Source of the DNA: Actinomycetes bacterium
GTDB lineage: Bacteria; Actinomycetota; Acidimicrobiia; Acidimicrobiales; Acidimicrobiaceae
Reading direction: 5' to 3'
Length of the DNA stretch: 7,639 nucleotides
Assembly: GCA_021790495.1 (NCBI GenBank)
Contig: JAJYGZ010000175.1
Span: forward strand, 1-7,639
Positions 1-5,121 of the stretch are shown piece by piece (position 1 is the stretch's first letter; each line of letters starts with the position of its first letter). A program made the position numbers and the translations under genes. A model generated the notes under the pieces. It was given only the letters and a program-made list of their open reading frames with translations. It had not been told where the DNA came from and made no database searches.

Positions 1-548
1 ATGCCCGAGACTATTGCCGTGACGCGGGGGTCGGGTTCGGGGGAGGCCTGGTAGATCTCGGGGCACACCAGTTCGGGCATTCCTTCGATCTGGGAGGCGT
101 GAAATACCGTGTAGTACCTCACCACGAGACGCTTTTCCTTGAGGGTGGCCGCCTCCCCATCGGCCTCGAGATCCTTGGAGTTTTCCAGCACCATCCATTT
201 TTCGACGGAGATGCCGTGCGATCCCTTGCGGATTTGCCAATTCTTCTCCCGTGCCTGGTTGAAGGTGCACCAGCGGGGATCCGAATCGGGCTGATTGAGG
301 CCGAGCCAGAACTGGTTGATGCCTCGGTAGCGCTTGCCGGTGACGGCATTGATGGGTGTATCGTCTCCGGCTGCGGGGTTCCAGGGTCTTTGCCAGGGGG
401 CGGTGCCAGCTGCGATGTGGCTGATCAGCGCGTCGGCCAGATCCTGGCGGACGTCCTTGCGGGGTTTCGCGTCTCGTTCTGTTTTGGTCATGCCCATATA
501 TATGCAGCGCGGGCGAAGCCTTTGGGGGTGGGTTTCTTGCGCGACCAT
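1..548 (-). CDS. ArdC-type antirestriction / ssDNA-binding protein, N-terminal part (runs off left edge)
   Basis: The minus strand is open from 548 to the left edge, giving about 182 residues of the N-terminal domain of the ArdC family. These plasmid and integrative-element proteins bind single-stranded DNA and protect incoming DNA from restriction. Visible family hallmarks are TAPWQRPW (about residues 48-55 from the 548 start), the NAVTGKRYRGIN motif after it, and a later stretch containing KGSHGISVEKW and VVRYYTVFHASQIEG. The metalloprotease-like C-terminal domain usual in the family would lie outside the window. I prefer the ATG at 548 because GAGG at 554-557 precedes it by 5 nt. ATGs at 497 and 491 are also in frame and lie nearer the usual family N-terminus, but have no good ribosome binding site. 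It is divergent from the secreted-protein operon, and its first part is duplicated at 2566-2759. Family assignment is secure; the exact start is not. Confidence 0.85.
   Translation of the reverse strand, partial: MVAQETHPQRLRPRCIYMGMTKTERDAKPRKDVRQDLADALISHIAAGTAPWQRPWNPAAGDDTPINAVTGKRYRGINQFWLGLNQPDSDPRWCTFNQAREKNWQIRKGSHGISVEKWMVLENSKDLEADGEAATLKEKRLVVRYYTVFHASQIEGMPELVCPEIYQASPEPDPRVTAIVSG
332..525. repeat. Direct repeat copy 1 (ardC 5' end)
   Basis: This is the left copy of a 194-bp direct repeat whose partner is 2566-2759. By eye the ungapped alignment has about 17 mismatches, roughly 91% identity. It covers 28 bp upstream of the ATG at 497 and the first 55 codons after it. The similarity stops abruptly on both sides. 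Confidence 0.9.
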
Positions 549-553
549 TTAGG

Positions 554-557
554 CCTC
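554..557 (-). promoter_or_regulatory. Ribosome binding site supporting the 548 start of the ardC-like gene
   Basis: GAGG on the minus strand lies 5 nt before the ATG at 548, and an in-frame stop (TAA, 551-549) lies just upstream of that ATG. The alternative ATG at 497 has only a poorly spaced AAAGG. This favours a 17-residue N-terminal extension over the start at 497. Confidence 0.45.
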
Positions 558-660
558 GCATGCTAGACCTATTCCAGAATTACTCCCAGCTTCGGCGGCT
601 CAAGGTATTCATATTTGACTAGGAAAACTGTAAATACTTCGAAAGATAAAGAAACTTTGC

Positions 661-689
661 TTGACACATACACCCGGTGACATTAGATT
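661..689 (+). promoter_or_regulatory. Near-consensus sigma-70/SigA-type promoter for a leaderless mRNA
   Basis: A perfect -35 box TTGACA (661-666) is followed after 17 nt by TAGATT (684-689), which fits the actinobacterial TANNNT -10 pattern. The -10 box ends 6 nt before the ATG at 696, so transcription should start at or next to the A of the start codon. No Shine-Dalgarno sequence precedes that ATG. The region upstream (549-660) is AT-rich and should also contain the signals for the divergent ardC-like gene, but I see no convincing promoter for it. Confidence 0.75.
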
Positions 690-695
690 CACCCC

Positions 696-1541
696 ATGCA
701 ACGACAATTATCACGTCGGCTAGCTACACGAACGGGATTAGTCTCGTTGGCACTGGGTATCTCGGTATGGTTTATAGTGGCTCAGCTAAGCAGTACCCCT
801 CGTGTCGCTGGTGCGGGTCGGCTTACCGGATCGCCAGTTACGACCATCCCAAGTTCGGCTTGCCCGAAAGGGATGCCCTTCCAAAAATGCCTGGCTGCGA
901 TAACTCCTTTGCCCAAGAACTCGGCAACCTCCGGTACAACCTTGGTGCCGCCGAGTTTCGCTAACGCTCCCAAAATGCCGTCTGGATGGGCGTCTCCTGT
1001 GATGGTGCAATGTGGCCCCGGCTTCTTTGATTCGGCTACGGTGGTCTCCCTAGGCAATCAGTTTGGGCTTCTAACCTGCTTCCGTTTTAGCGGCAGCCCG
1101 CAGTGGGTTCTGATCGGCGATGGCATGTCACTAACCTCGTCGTCAACGCCCCCGGCCGCGTCTCGAGGCGGTTCAATCATTGCGATTCTTACTTGTGTGG
1201 CAAACGACACGGCCTGTCTCGACCCAAATACAATTCATCAATTCTCCTCGTTCACCGCCTACTTTCCGCCAGTGCCGCAAAACGGGAGGATGGAACTGCA
1301 GGGTACAATTGGCACAGAGATTATCACGGTATCTGTTGGCTATTGCGGACAGTTCAGCTTCGTTCTCCATACTGGCGCTTGGTACAATAGCCGCCAGCTC
1401 ACCACGGGCGACATAACTGCTCTCATAAATAAGTCATCCATTGGCCTTGCAGCTGCTTCAACACCTTTACCCGAAACTGGTTCTGCGGCACTTGGTTCCA
1501 ATGCGCCGACCGCAATCCCCGGCCAGTGCCTGGCCGGGTAA
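696..1541 (+). CDS. Exported or membrane-anchored cysteine-rich protein of unknown function
   Basis: I do not recognise this 281-aa protein. Residues 1-13 are basic (five Arg), residues 14-31 are hydrophobic, and VAGA at 37-40 gives a plausible signal-peptidase site; without cleavage it would be a signal anchor. The remainder is rich in Ser, Thr, Pro and Gly with few charged residues and has eight Cys (56, 65, 106, 128, 167, 174, 217, 278), an even number that fits disulfide bonding outside the cell. LPETG occurs at 258-262, but no hydrophobic helix or basic tail follows, so sortase anchoring is unlikely. The start is supported by the promoter ending 6 nt upstream, which implies leaderless translation. 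It is probably co-transcribed with the secreted-protein gene 42 nt downstream. Export is well supported; function is unknown. Confidence 0.75.
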   Translation: MQRQLSRRLATRTGLVSLALGISVWFIVAQLSSTPRVAGAGRLTGSPVTTIPSSACPKGMPFQKCLAAITPLPKNSATSGTTLVPPSFANAPKMPSGWASPVMVQCGPGFFDSATVVSLGNQFGLLTCFRFSGSPQWVLIGDGMSLTSSSTPPAASRGGSIIAILTCVANDTACLDPNTIHQFSSFTAYFPPVPQNGRMELQGTIGTEIITVSVGYCGQFSFVLHTGAWYNSRQLTTGDITALINKSSIGLAAASTPLPETGSAALGSNAPTAIPGQCLAG

Positions 1542-1568
1542 CCAAATGACTGCAAGCATCCATTTAGT

Positions 1569-1574
1569 GAAGGA
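1569..1574 (+). promoter_or_regulatory. Shine-Dalgarno site of the second secreted-protein gene
   Basis: GAAGGA lies 9 nt before the ATG at 1584. The second gene of the pair thus uses a conventional ribosome binding site, while the first appears leaderless. Confidence 0.6.
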
Positions 1575-1583
1575 ACCAAGAAT

Positions 1584-2387
1584 ATGTCCTTGCGTTTTAG
1601 GAATGCCTCGCGCATAGTGGCCGTGACTTCAATGGCGGTGGCTGTGCTTCTATCCGCCGCAAGTCCTGCGTCGGCGACATCGATCAATGCTTACATGATG
1701 GACACCTTTCCTTATCATTCGTTCCCTCCGACGGCACCGTACTGGTCGACAGGCGCAAATGCAGTCCAGGTCTTCGGGCAGGGTTCGTTAGGTTGCATTA
1801 CCACGGGTATCAATCAAAGTCAAGGTGCTCTCGAGGGGTCTACCGGACAGTGGGTTCAGGCCGGTTACCAAACCGCAACGGAGATCGCCCCTCAAAGTGG
1901 ATGTGGCACCCTTGCTGCATACGAGTCAGAAATATACAACATAGCGAACTATATGAAGAGCATCGCAAACGTCAGCACAAAGTGGGGAGGCTTTGTGCTC
2001 AATGAGGAGCCGGGTTATGACTTCAAAGCGGCTGATCTAGAGTCACTAAATTTGTACACACAGTCGGTAATGGACACCGTACCGGGCCTGGGCTGGTACT
2101 GGGTCGAAGGCCAACCGAACGGCTGGGATCTTGCAACGTATTCTACAATCCTTGAGTCTTCATGGCCTTCATCAGAAGCGTATACCAGTTCAATGGTAAA
2201 TGCCATCAACGTTGAAGCGAACTCATACGGGCACAATGTAAACATGTTGACGATCGAGAATCAAAGTACCTATCCTTGGGACGATTACGTTTGGGTCGCA
2301 AACCAGGTGGTCGGTTACAACTGGAACAACTGCACGTGGGGCTGCGGAAGCTATTTCGATGACCAGTACGTGTATCCATACTGGTAA
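1584..2387 (+). CDS. Secreted protein of unknown function, possibly a glycosidase-like barrel
   Basis: The 267-aa product has a classic signal peptide: basic residues at 4-10, a hydrophobic core at 11-26, and PASA (28-31) before the likely cleavage after Ala31. The mature part is about 236 aa, very rich in Tyr, Trp, Asn and Ser, with four Cys (71, 107, 250, 254). Several hydrophobic strands end in acidic residues: GGFVLNEEPG (about 136-144, Glu141/Glu142), WYWVEG (171-176, Glu175) and MLTIEN (221-226, Glu225). That pattern recalls (beta/alpha)8 glycoside hydrolases, where catalytic Glu sits at strand ends, but this is only a fold-level impression and no family motif is certain. GAAGGA at 1569-1574 supports the start. 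It is second in an operon with the 696-1541 gene, and low GC marks it as accessory DNA. Confidence 0.8.
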   Translation: MSLRFRNASRIVAVTSMAVAVLLSAASPASATSINAYMMDTFPYHSFPPTAPYWSTGANAVQVFGQGSLGCITTGINQSQGALEGSTGQWVQAGYQTATEIAPQSGCGTLAAYESEIYNIANYMKSIANVSTKWGGFVLNEEPGYDFKAADLESLNLYTQSVMDTVPGLGWYWVEGQPNGWDLATYSTILESSWPSSEAYTSSMVNAINVEANSYGHNVNMLTIENQSTYPWDDYVWVANQVVGYNWNNCTWGCGSYFDDQYVYPYW

Positions 2388-2390
2388 GTA

Positions 2391-2417
2391 ACATGACGCC
2401 AGCCTGCGTCGTCATGT
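2391..2417. terminator. Inverted repeat after the secreted-protein operon, possible terminator
   Basis: A perfect 8-bp inverted repeat (ACATGACG at 2391-2398, CGTCATGT at 2410-2417) with an 11-nt loop begins 3 nt after the stop codon at 2387. There is no T-tract, so it is not a textbook intrinsic terminator. Its position between the plus-strand operon and the convergent ardC fragment still makes a termination role plausible. Confidence 0.35.
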
Positions 2418-2565
2418 GAACTCCAACTCGAGGTGCCGGTGCCTGGGAAACTTTTGCAGTGGTTCCCAGCTTGCTGAGGTTGCTGACAGCTCCGGATAAG
2501 GATGTCGGTCGGGGAGAAGGAGCCCGTGCCAGTACCGGCACTCAGCAACTGCGCCAAGCCACTCT

Positions 2566-2731
2566 GCTTGCCGGTCACCGCATTGATGGGGGTATCGTCG
2601 CCGTTGGTGGGGTCCCAGGGTTTTTGCCAGGGGGCAGTGCCAGCTTCGATGTGGCTGATCAGCGCGTCGGCCAGATCCTGGCGGACATCCTTGCGGGGTT
2701 TCGCGTCTCGTTCTGTTTTGGTCATGCCCAT
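2566..2731 (-). pseudogene. Truncated ardC fragment (N-terminal about 55 codons only)
   Basis: From the ATG at 2731 the minus strand encodes the same N-terminus as the ardC-like gene at the left edge (GTAPWQKPWDPTNGDD, then TPINAVTGK). After the TGK codons the homology is lost. The frame stays open to 2351 but reads into unrelated sequence, including the end of the secreted-protein gene on the other strand, so I call this a remnant. Against copy 1 there are 13 coding differences: 6 synonymous and 7 amino-acid-changing, falling in five codons. This suggests a separate ardC allele that was later truncated rather than a recent internal duplication. No downstream ardC sequence is left beside it. 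Confidence 0.8.
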
Positions 2732-2759
2732 ACATATGCAGCAACGGCGAAGCCTTTGG
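2566..2759. repeat. Direct repeat copy 2 (ardC 5' end)
   Basis: This is the right copy of the 194-bp direct repeat (partner 332-525). It has the same orientation, so the two copies flank the secreted-protein operon and could recombine to delete it. Similarity ends at the TGK codons on one side and 28 bp upstream of the ATG on the other. Confidence 0.9.
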
Positions 2760-2789
2760 CCATAACATCGATGAAATCCGTCGGAGCCG

Positions 2790-2939
2790 TCAGAAGCGCA
2801 TACGAAGTTGGGTCCCGGCTTTTTGGCGATACGGGGCGTCGGCGTCTTCTTGCTGCATCGCCTTCAGCAGCGTCTCGGTGAAGGCCGTGCGGAAGCGCTC
2901 GCGCTCCGATCCAGCCGGGTTGGGGTTCCCCCGATGCAT
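2790..2939 (-). pseudogene. Gene fragment, faintly like phage/element DUF5681 proteins
   Basis: The minus-strand frame from 2939 to the stop at 2790 encodes about 49 residues containing GNPNPAGSERERFRTAF and ETLLKAMQQED. This recalls the GNPxGRPKG...F opening of DUF5681-type proteins found with prophages and mobile elements. A neighbouring minus-strand frame stays open across the stop, which could mean a frameshift. No upstream start region or downstream body is present. It lies directly against the recognisable part of the recombinase on the opposite strand, so I read it as debris at a recombination junction. The family link is weak, and the stretch could be non-coding. Confidence 0.25.
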
Positions 2940-3638
2940 TGCGGGGTATCTCGGAACGCTGCGAGAGAGGCGGCAACGCCGGGAGGCAGGGGCAAACCCG
3001 AGAAGCACGCACTTAGCGAGGACGAAGCTAGGCGACTCATAGACGCCACCAGAGGCGATGAGCTTGGCGCGTTGTGGGCTTTGATGATTACCACGGGACT
3101 GCGTCGCGGTGAAGCGCTAGGGCTTAGGTGGCAGGACTACGACGGCGAGACCATCTCGGTAACTTCGCAACTCAAGATCGAAGGTGGCAAGGTCGTTAGA
3201 GGCGAGCTCAAAACCGACAAATCGAAGCGGCGGCTCAGGTTGCCTGCTTACCTCATTGAGGACTTCGCGGCCCACAGAGCGACCCAGATCGAAGCGGCAA
3301 CCAAAGACGGCAGGGAACCGCCAGAGCTAATCTTCACCAACTCTGGAGGCTCTCACGTAAGACCCGACAACCTGCGGAAGCGCTTTATCTCAGCCTGTAC
3401 CAAAGCAGGGATAGAGCCGCATGCCGGCGACCGAGCTTGGAGCGTCCACGAACTTCGCCACACGGCGGCTAGCCAGTTGCTAAGCGACCGAGTGCCGATG
3501 CAGATCGTCAGCCGAACACTCGGCCATAGTTCGATCACCGTAACACTTGACGTTTATTCGCATCTGAGCGAGCAGGACAGCGAGCTAGCGGCAGACTCGA
3601 TGAGCAAGCGCTACGGCGCTAAACCAAGCTCTGAATAA
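2934..3638 (+). CDS. Tyrosine recombinase (phage-type integrase), N-terminally truncated
   Basis: This encodes the catalytic domain of a tyrosine recombinase, which cuts and rejoins DNA at att sites through a phosphotyrosine. The frame is open from a TTG at 2808 (276 aa); counted from there the catalytic residues are Arg99 (TTGLRRGE), Lys135 (LKTDKSKR), His214 and Arg217 (HELRHTAAS), His240 (LGHSSI) and Tyr250 (DVYSHL), a complete set. Similarity to integrases begins near SRNAAREA (about 48-55), the usual linker into the catalytic domain. The part before it resembles neither an arm-binding nor a SAM-like core-binding domain and overlaps a minus-strand fragment. I therefore annotate from the ATG at 2934 (234 aa), although no good ribosome binding site is visible there. 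Intact relatives are usually 350-400 aa. It reads toward the 3' end of tRNA-Gln, as expected for an integrase next to its attachment site. Probably inactive or reduced in function. Confidence 0.85.
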   Translation: MHCGVSRNAAREAATPGGRGKPEKHALSEDEARRLIDATRGDELGALWALMITTGLRRGEALGLRWQDYDGETISVTSQLKIEGGKVVRGELKTDKSKRRLRLPAYLIEDFAAHRATQIEAATKDGREPPELIFTNSGGSHVRPDNLRKRFISACTKAGIEPHAGDRAWSVHELRHTAASQLLSDRVPMQIVSRTLGHSSITVTLDVYSHLSEQDSELAADSMSKRYGAKPSSE

Positions 3639-3687
3639 GTGCAAAAACCGGTAACTACCGACCAACTACCGACCAACTGCACTTATT
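3634..3687. repeat. 10-bp inverted repeat enclosing tandem 11-bp repeats between integrase and tRNA
   Basis: AATAAGTGCA (3634-3643, overlapping the integrase stop codon) is repeated perfectly inverted as TGCACTTATT (3678-3687). Inside it, ACTACCGACCA occurs twice in tandem (3654-3664, 3665-3675), followed by a further ACT. Short direct repeats between an int gene and its att core are typical of arm-type integrase or excisionase sites. The long inverted repeat could instead end integrase transcription. The roles are inferred; the repeats themselves are directly visible. Confidence 0.7.
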
Positions 3688-3732
3688 GGCGCTTCGCAAT
3701 GGAGACTAAATAGCCCTTTACCTGCTATCATC

Positions 3733-3780
3733 TGGCTGGCGGACCAGGACTCGAACCTGGAACCTCCTGATCCAAAGTCA
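3733..3780. other. Probable attachment-site core (3' half of tRNA-Gln)
   Basis: Integrases encoded beside a tRNA 3' end usually recombine within the 3' half of that tRNA, from the anticodon or T arm to the CCA. The exact crossover cannot be seen because the other element end, which should carry a duplicate of part of this stretch, lies beyond the left edge. I found no long second copy within the window. Confidence 0.45.
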
Positions 3781-3808
3781 GGCGTTCTGCCAATTGAACT
3801 ATCCGCCA
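3733..3808 (-). tRNA. tRNA-Gln (anticodon TTG)
   Basis: The minus strand folds into a complete 76-nt cloverleaf: 7-bp acceptor stem TGGCGGA/TCCGCCA, 4-bp D stem GTTC/GAAC, anticodon stem CCTGA/TCAGG around loop CTTTGGA, 5-nt variable region, and T stem CCAGG/CCTGG around TTCGAGT. Anticodon TTG (3773-3775 on the complement) reads CAA and, by wobble, CAG glutamine codons. The discriminator is G and CCA is encoded. The 3' end faces the integrase, making this the likely insertion target of the element on the left; the gene is restored intact, as usual for such elements. Confidence 0.97.
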
Positions 3809-3894
3809 ATTCAAGTCAAGAGCCTAGCGAAAATACGTAGCCAGCAAGCGTAGCCGTGCGCATTCTGTGGCGCGAAGCGCCCCTCGCCTGGCAT

Positions 3895-3929
3895 CATCTT
3901 TCGCGGATTCCCGAAATACGCGAAAGATG
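3895..3929. repeat. Perfect 11-bp inverted repeat (strong hairpin)
   Basis: CATCTTTCGCG (3895-3905) and CGCGAAAGATG (3919-3929) are exact reverse complements around a 13-nt loop. No T-tract follows on either strand. It stands alone upstream of the tRNA and could be an operator, a repetitive-palindrome unit, or a transcript-end structure. Confidence 0.8.
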
Positions 3930-4168
3930 GACCTTCCCCCTGGAACCGTGCTTGAATCTCTCGATTCACACGGCCCTTACTGAACCGACTCCTGGCCTTA
4001 CTCCAAATACCCAGTGAGTCCAAAGCTTGGGTATGGGTGCACGTTCGACTTAAAGGAAAGCCGGAATAATCATTCGGCAATTTGAGAGAGATAACTCTAA
4101 GCATCTGATCGCCTTTTTTCGTCGCTTGTACTTGCGCTGTCACGTGAGGCCTATTAGAACCTCGCCAA

Positions 4169-4203
4169 TGTCGAGCCGCGTTTTCCTGGAAAAAGCTTCG
4201 ACA
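4169..4203. repeat. Interrupted palindrome
   Basis: TGTCGA (4169-4174) pairs with TCGACA (4198-4203), and between them TTTTCC and GGAAAA (4181-4193) form an inner palindrome. Together they could form a branched or bulged hairpin. Role unknown. Confidence 0.5.
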
Positions 4204-4238
4204 TCAATCTCAGACCGGTAACGCATTGCCTGGAGGAG

Positions 4239-4255
4239 CGGGCTCGTGCAGCCCG
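4239..4255 (-). terminator. GC-rich hairpin downstream of the hydrogenase operon, weak terminator candidate
   Basis: CGGGCT (4239-4244) and AGCCCG (4250-4255) form a 6-bp GC-rich stem with a 5-nt loop, about 90 bp past the last stop codon of the minus-strand operon. No T-run follows in the direction of transcription, so the call rests on position and stem strength only. Confidence 0.3.
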
Positions 4256-4347
4256 AAACCCGTCGCCGGTGCTCGCTACGCCGCTCCCGCCGCCACGTTC
4301 CTTCCGGACCAAGCGGGGCCTCCGGTGCAGGGCAAGAAAAGTGCGGC

Positions 4348-5118
4348 CTATAGCAGTGCCTTCAGCACCCGATCCGTCGACTCTCCGAGGCGTCGGACCG
4401 CCTCGACCGAAAGCGGCTCACACAGCCAGTCCCAGTGCAGCGATACCGCGTCGCCGATCTTGAGCCGCCGGCCCTCATGGCCGACCATGGCCGCCAGCCC
4501 AAGCCGGACCTCCTCGGCTCGCGGCTCGCCTTCCTTCAGGCTGTGGCCGTCGAATACGAGTTCTCGGCTTTCGACCACAGCCTGGTCGCCGTTGAGGGAG
4601 AGCACGGTGCCCTGGCGGATCCTGCACCCATCCAAGATGGAGAGGACCTTCTCCGGGCCGCCCCGACGCAAGACGCCGAGCCAGGGATAGACCACGAAGA
4701 CGTGGTAGTTGTGCTGCAGGGGAGCGCCGTGGGCGAGAGGAGAGACCAGCTCCTCTTCGTCGCGCCCGGTTCGGACCTCCATCCGCGCGACCGACGACGC
4801 GGCGAAGTCCTTTTCGGCCACCCGGGCCGCCATTTCGCCACCCAGCCAGTACGCGTCCACCACCGAATCCTCCAGCGGGTCGGCTATTTGGTTCGCACGC
4901 GCAATGAGACCAAGGTAGGGCCAGGCCCCGGCGAACCGCCGCGCGATCGCATCCAGCCCGCCCTCTGGGAGCCCATTCCTTCCGGCAGCCGCCGCCGTCA
5001 GCAGGGAGGGGTCGTCGGGGCCGCAATAGCCGAGCTCGTTAGGGGGATAAGCGTAGAGAGCGAAGCGTCGCCTGCCTCGGGTCGCCGCACTTTCTGAGCT
5101 GCTTTGGGTGGCCTCCAA
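4348..5118 (-). CDS. Hydrogenase-operon protein resembling DUF6390 family
   Basis: The 256-aa product has no signal peptide or membrane segment, so it is probably cytoplasmic. Recognisable stretches are ALYAYPPNELGYCGPDD (20-36), VVDAYWLGGE (86-95), HNYHVFVVYPWLGVL (136-150) and a C-terminal region with LKIGDAVSLHWDWLCEPL (219-236). These match my recollection of DUF6390 proteins, which sit in actinobacterial [NiFe]-hydrogenase loci and have no established biochemical role. Cys32, Cys165, Cys233 and His136/His139 are candidate metal or cofactor contacts, by inference only. It starts at TTG with GAGGAG 6 nt upstream, inside the last codons of hypC, leaving 3 nt between the two genes, so translation is probably coupled. 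It is the last gene of the operon. A maturation or assembly role is likely from context but not shown. Confidence 0.75.
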   Translation of the reverse strand: MEATQSSSESAATRGRRRFALYAYPPNELGYCGPDDPSLLTAAAAGRNGLPEGGLDAIARRFAGAWPYLGLIARANQIADPLEDSVVDAYWLGGEMAARVAEKDFAASSVARMEVRTGRDEEELVSPLAHGAPLQHNYHVFVVYPWLGVLRRGGPEKVLSILDGCRIRQGTVLSLNGDQAVVESRELVFDGHSLKEGEPRAEEVRLGLAAMVGHEGRRLKIGDAVSLHWDWLCEPLSVEAVRRLGESTDRVLKALL

Positions 5119-5121
5119 GAC

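Larger units (their letters stand above)
3809..4347. other. Intergenic region without a convincing gene
   Basis: This stretch separates the tRNA from the end of the hydrogenase operon and has lower GC than the operon. A GTG-initiated minus-strand frame (4143-3811, 110 aa) is open, but it lacks a ribosome binding site, shows no recognisable motif and spans a strong hairpin, so I do not call it a gene. The structures here are an 11-bp perfect inverted repeat (3895-3929), an interrupted palindrome (4169-4203) and a small GC-rich hairpin (4239-4255). The tRNA promoter should lie just right of 3808 on the minus strand, but I see no clear boxes. Confidence 0.6.

Noticed and set aside
444..452. CTGGCGGAC shared by the tRNA 3' region (3736-3744) and both ardC copies (444-452, 2678-2686), considered as att-site copies
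   Set aside because: Only 9 bp match, the ardC codons explain the sequence, and the flanks do not extend the identity. A real att duplicate would normally be longer.
2351..2565. Extension of the ardC fragment frame beyond the TGK codons
   Set aside because: The frame stays open but the protein no longer resembles ArdC and reads across the end of the secreted-protein gene in antisense. Treated as chance read-through of a truncated gene.
331..2760. Insertion sequence or transposon as the source of the direct repeats
   Set aside because: No transposase gene or terminal inverted repeats are visible between or at the ends of the repeats; they are pieces of ardC coding sequence.
2808..2933. TTG start at 2808 giving a 276-aa integrase
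   Set aside because: The added 42 residues do not resemble an integrase N-terminal domain, lack a ribosome binding site, and overlap a possible gene fragment on the other strand.
3811..4143. A 110-aa minus-strand reading frame between the tRNA and the hydrogenase operon
   Set aside because: It starts at GTG with no usable ribosome binding site, shows no domain or compositional sign of coding, contains a perfect 11-bp hairpin, and ends 3 nt from the tRNA. Likely chance.
4435..5097. Long plus-strand reading frames opposite the DUF6390-like gene and the 254-aa gene
   Set aside because: These are mirror frames common in high-GC coding DNA. The minus-strand proteins carry recognisable family motifs and coupled starts; the plus-strand products do not.
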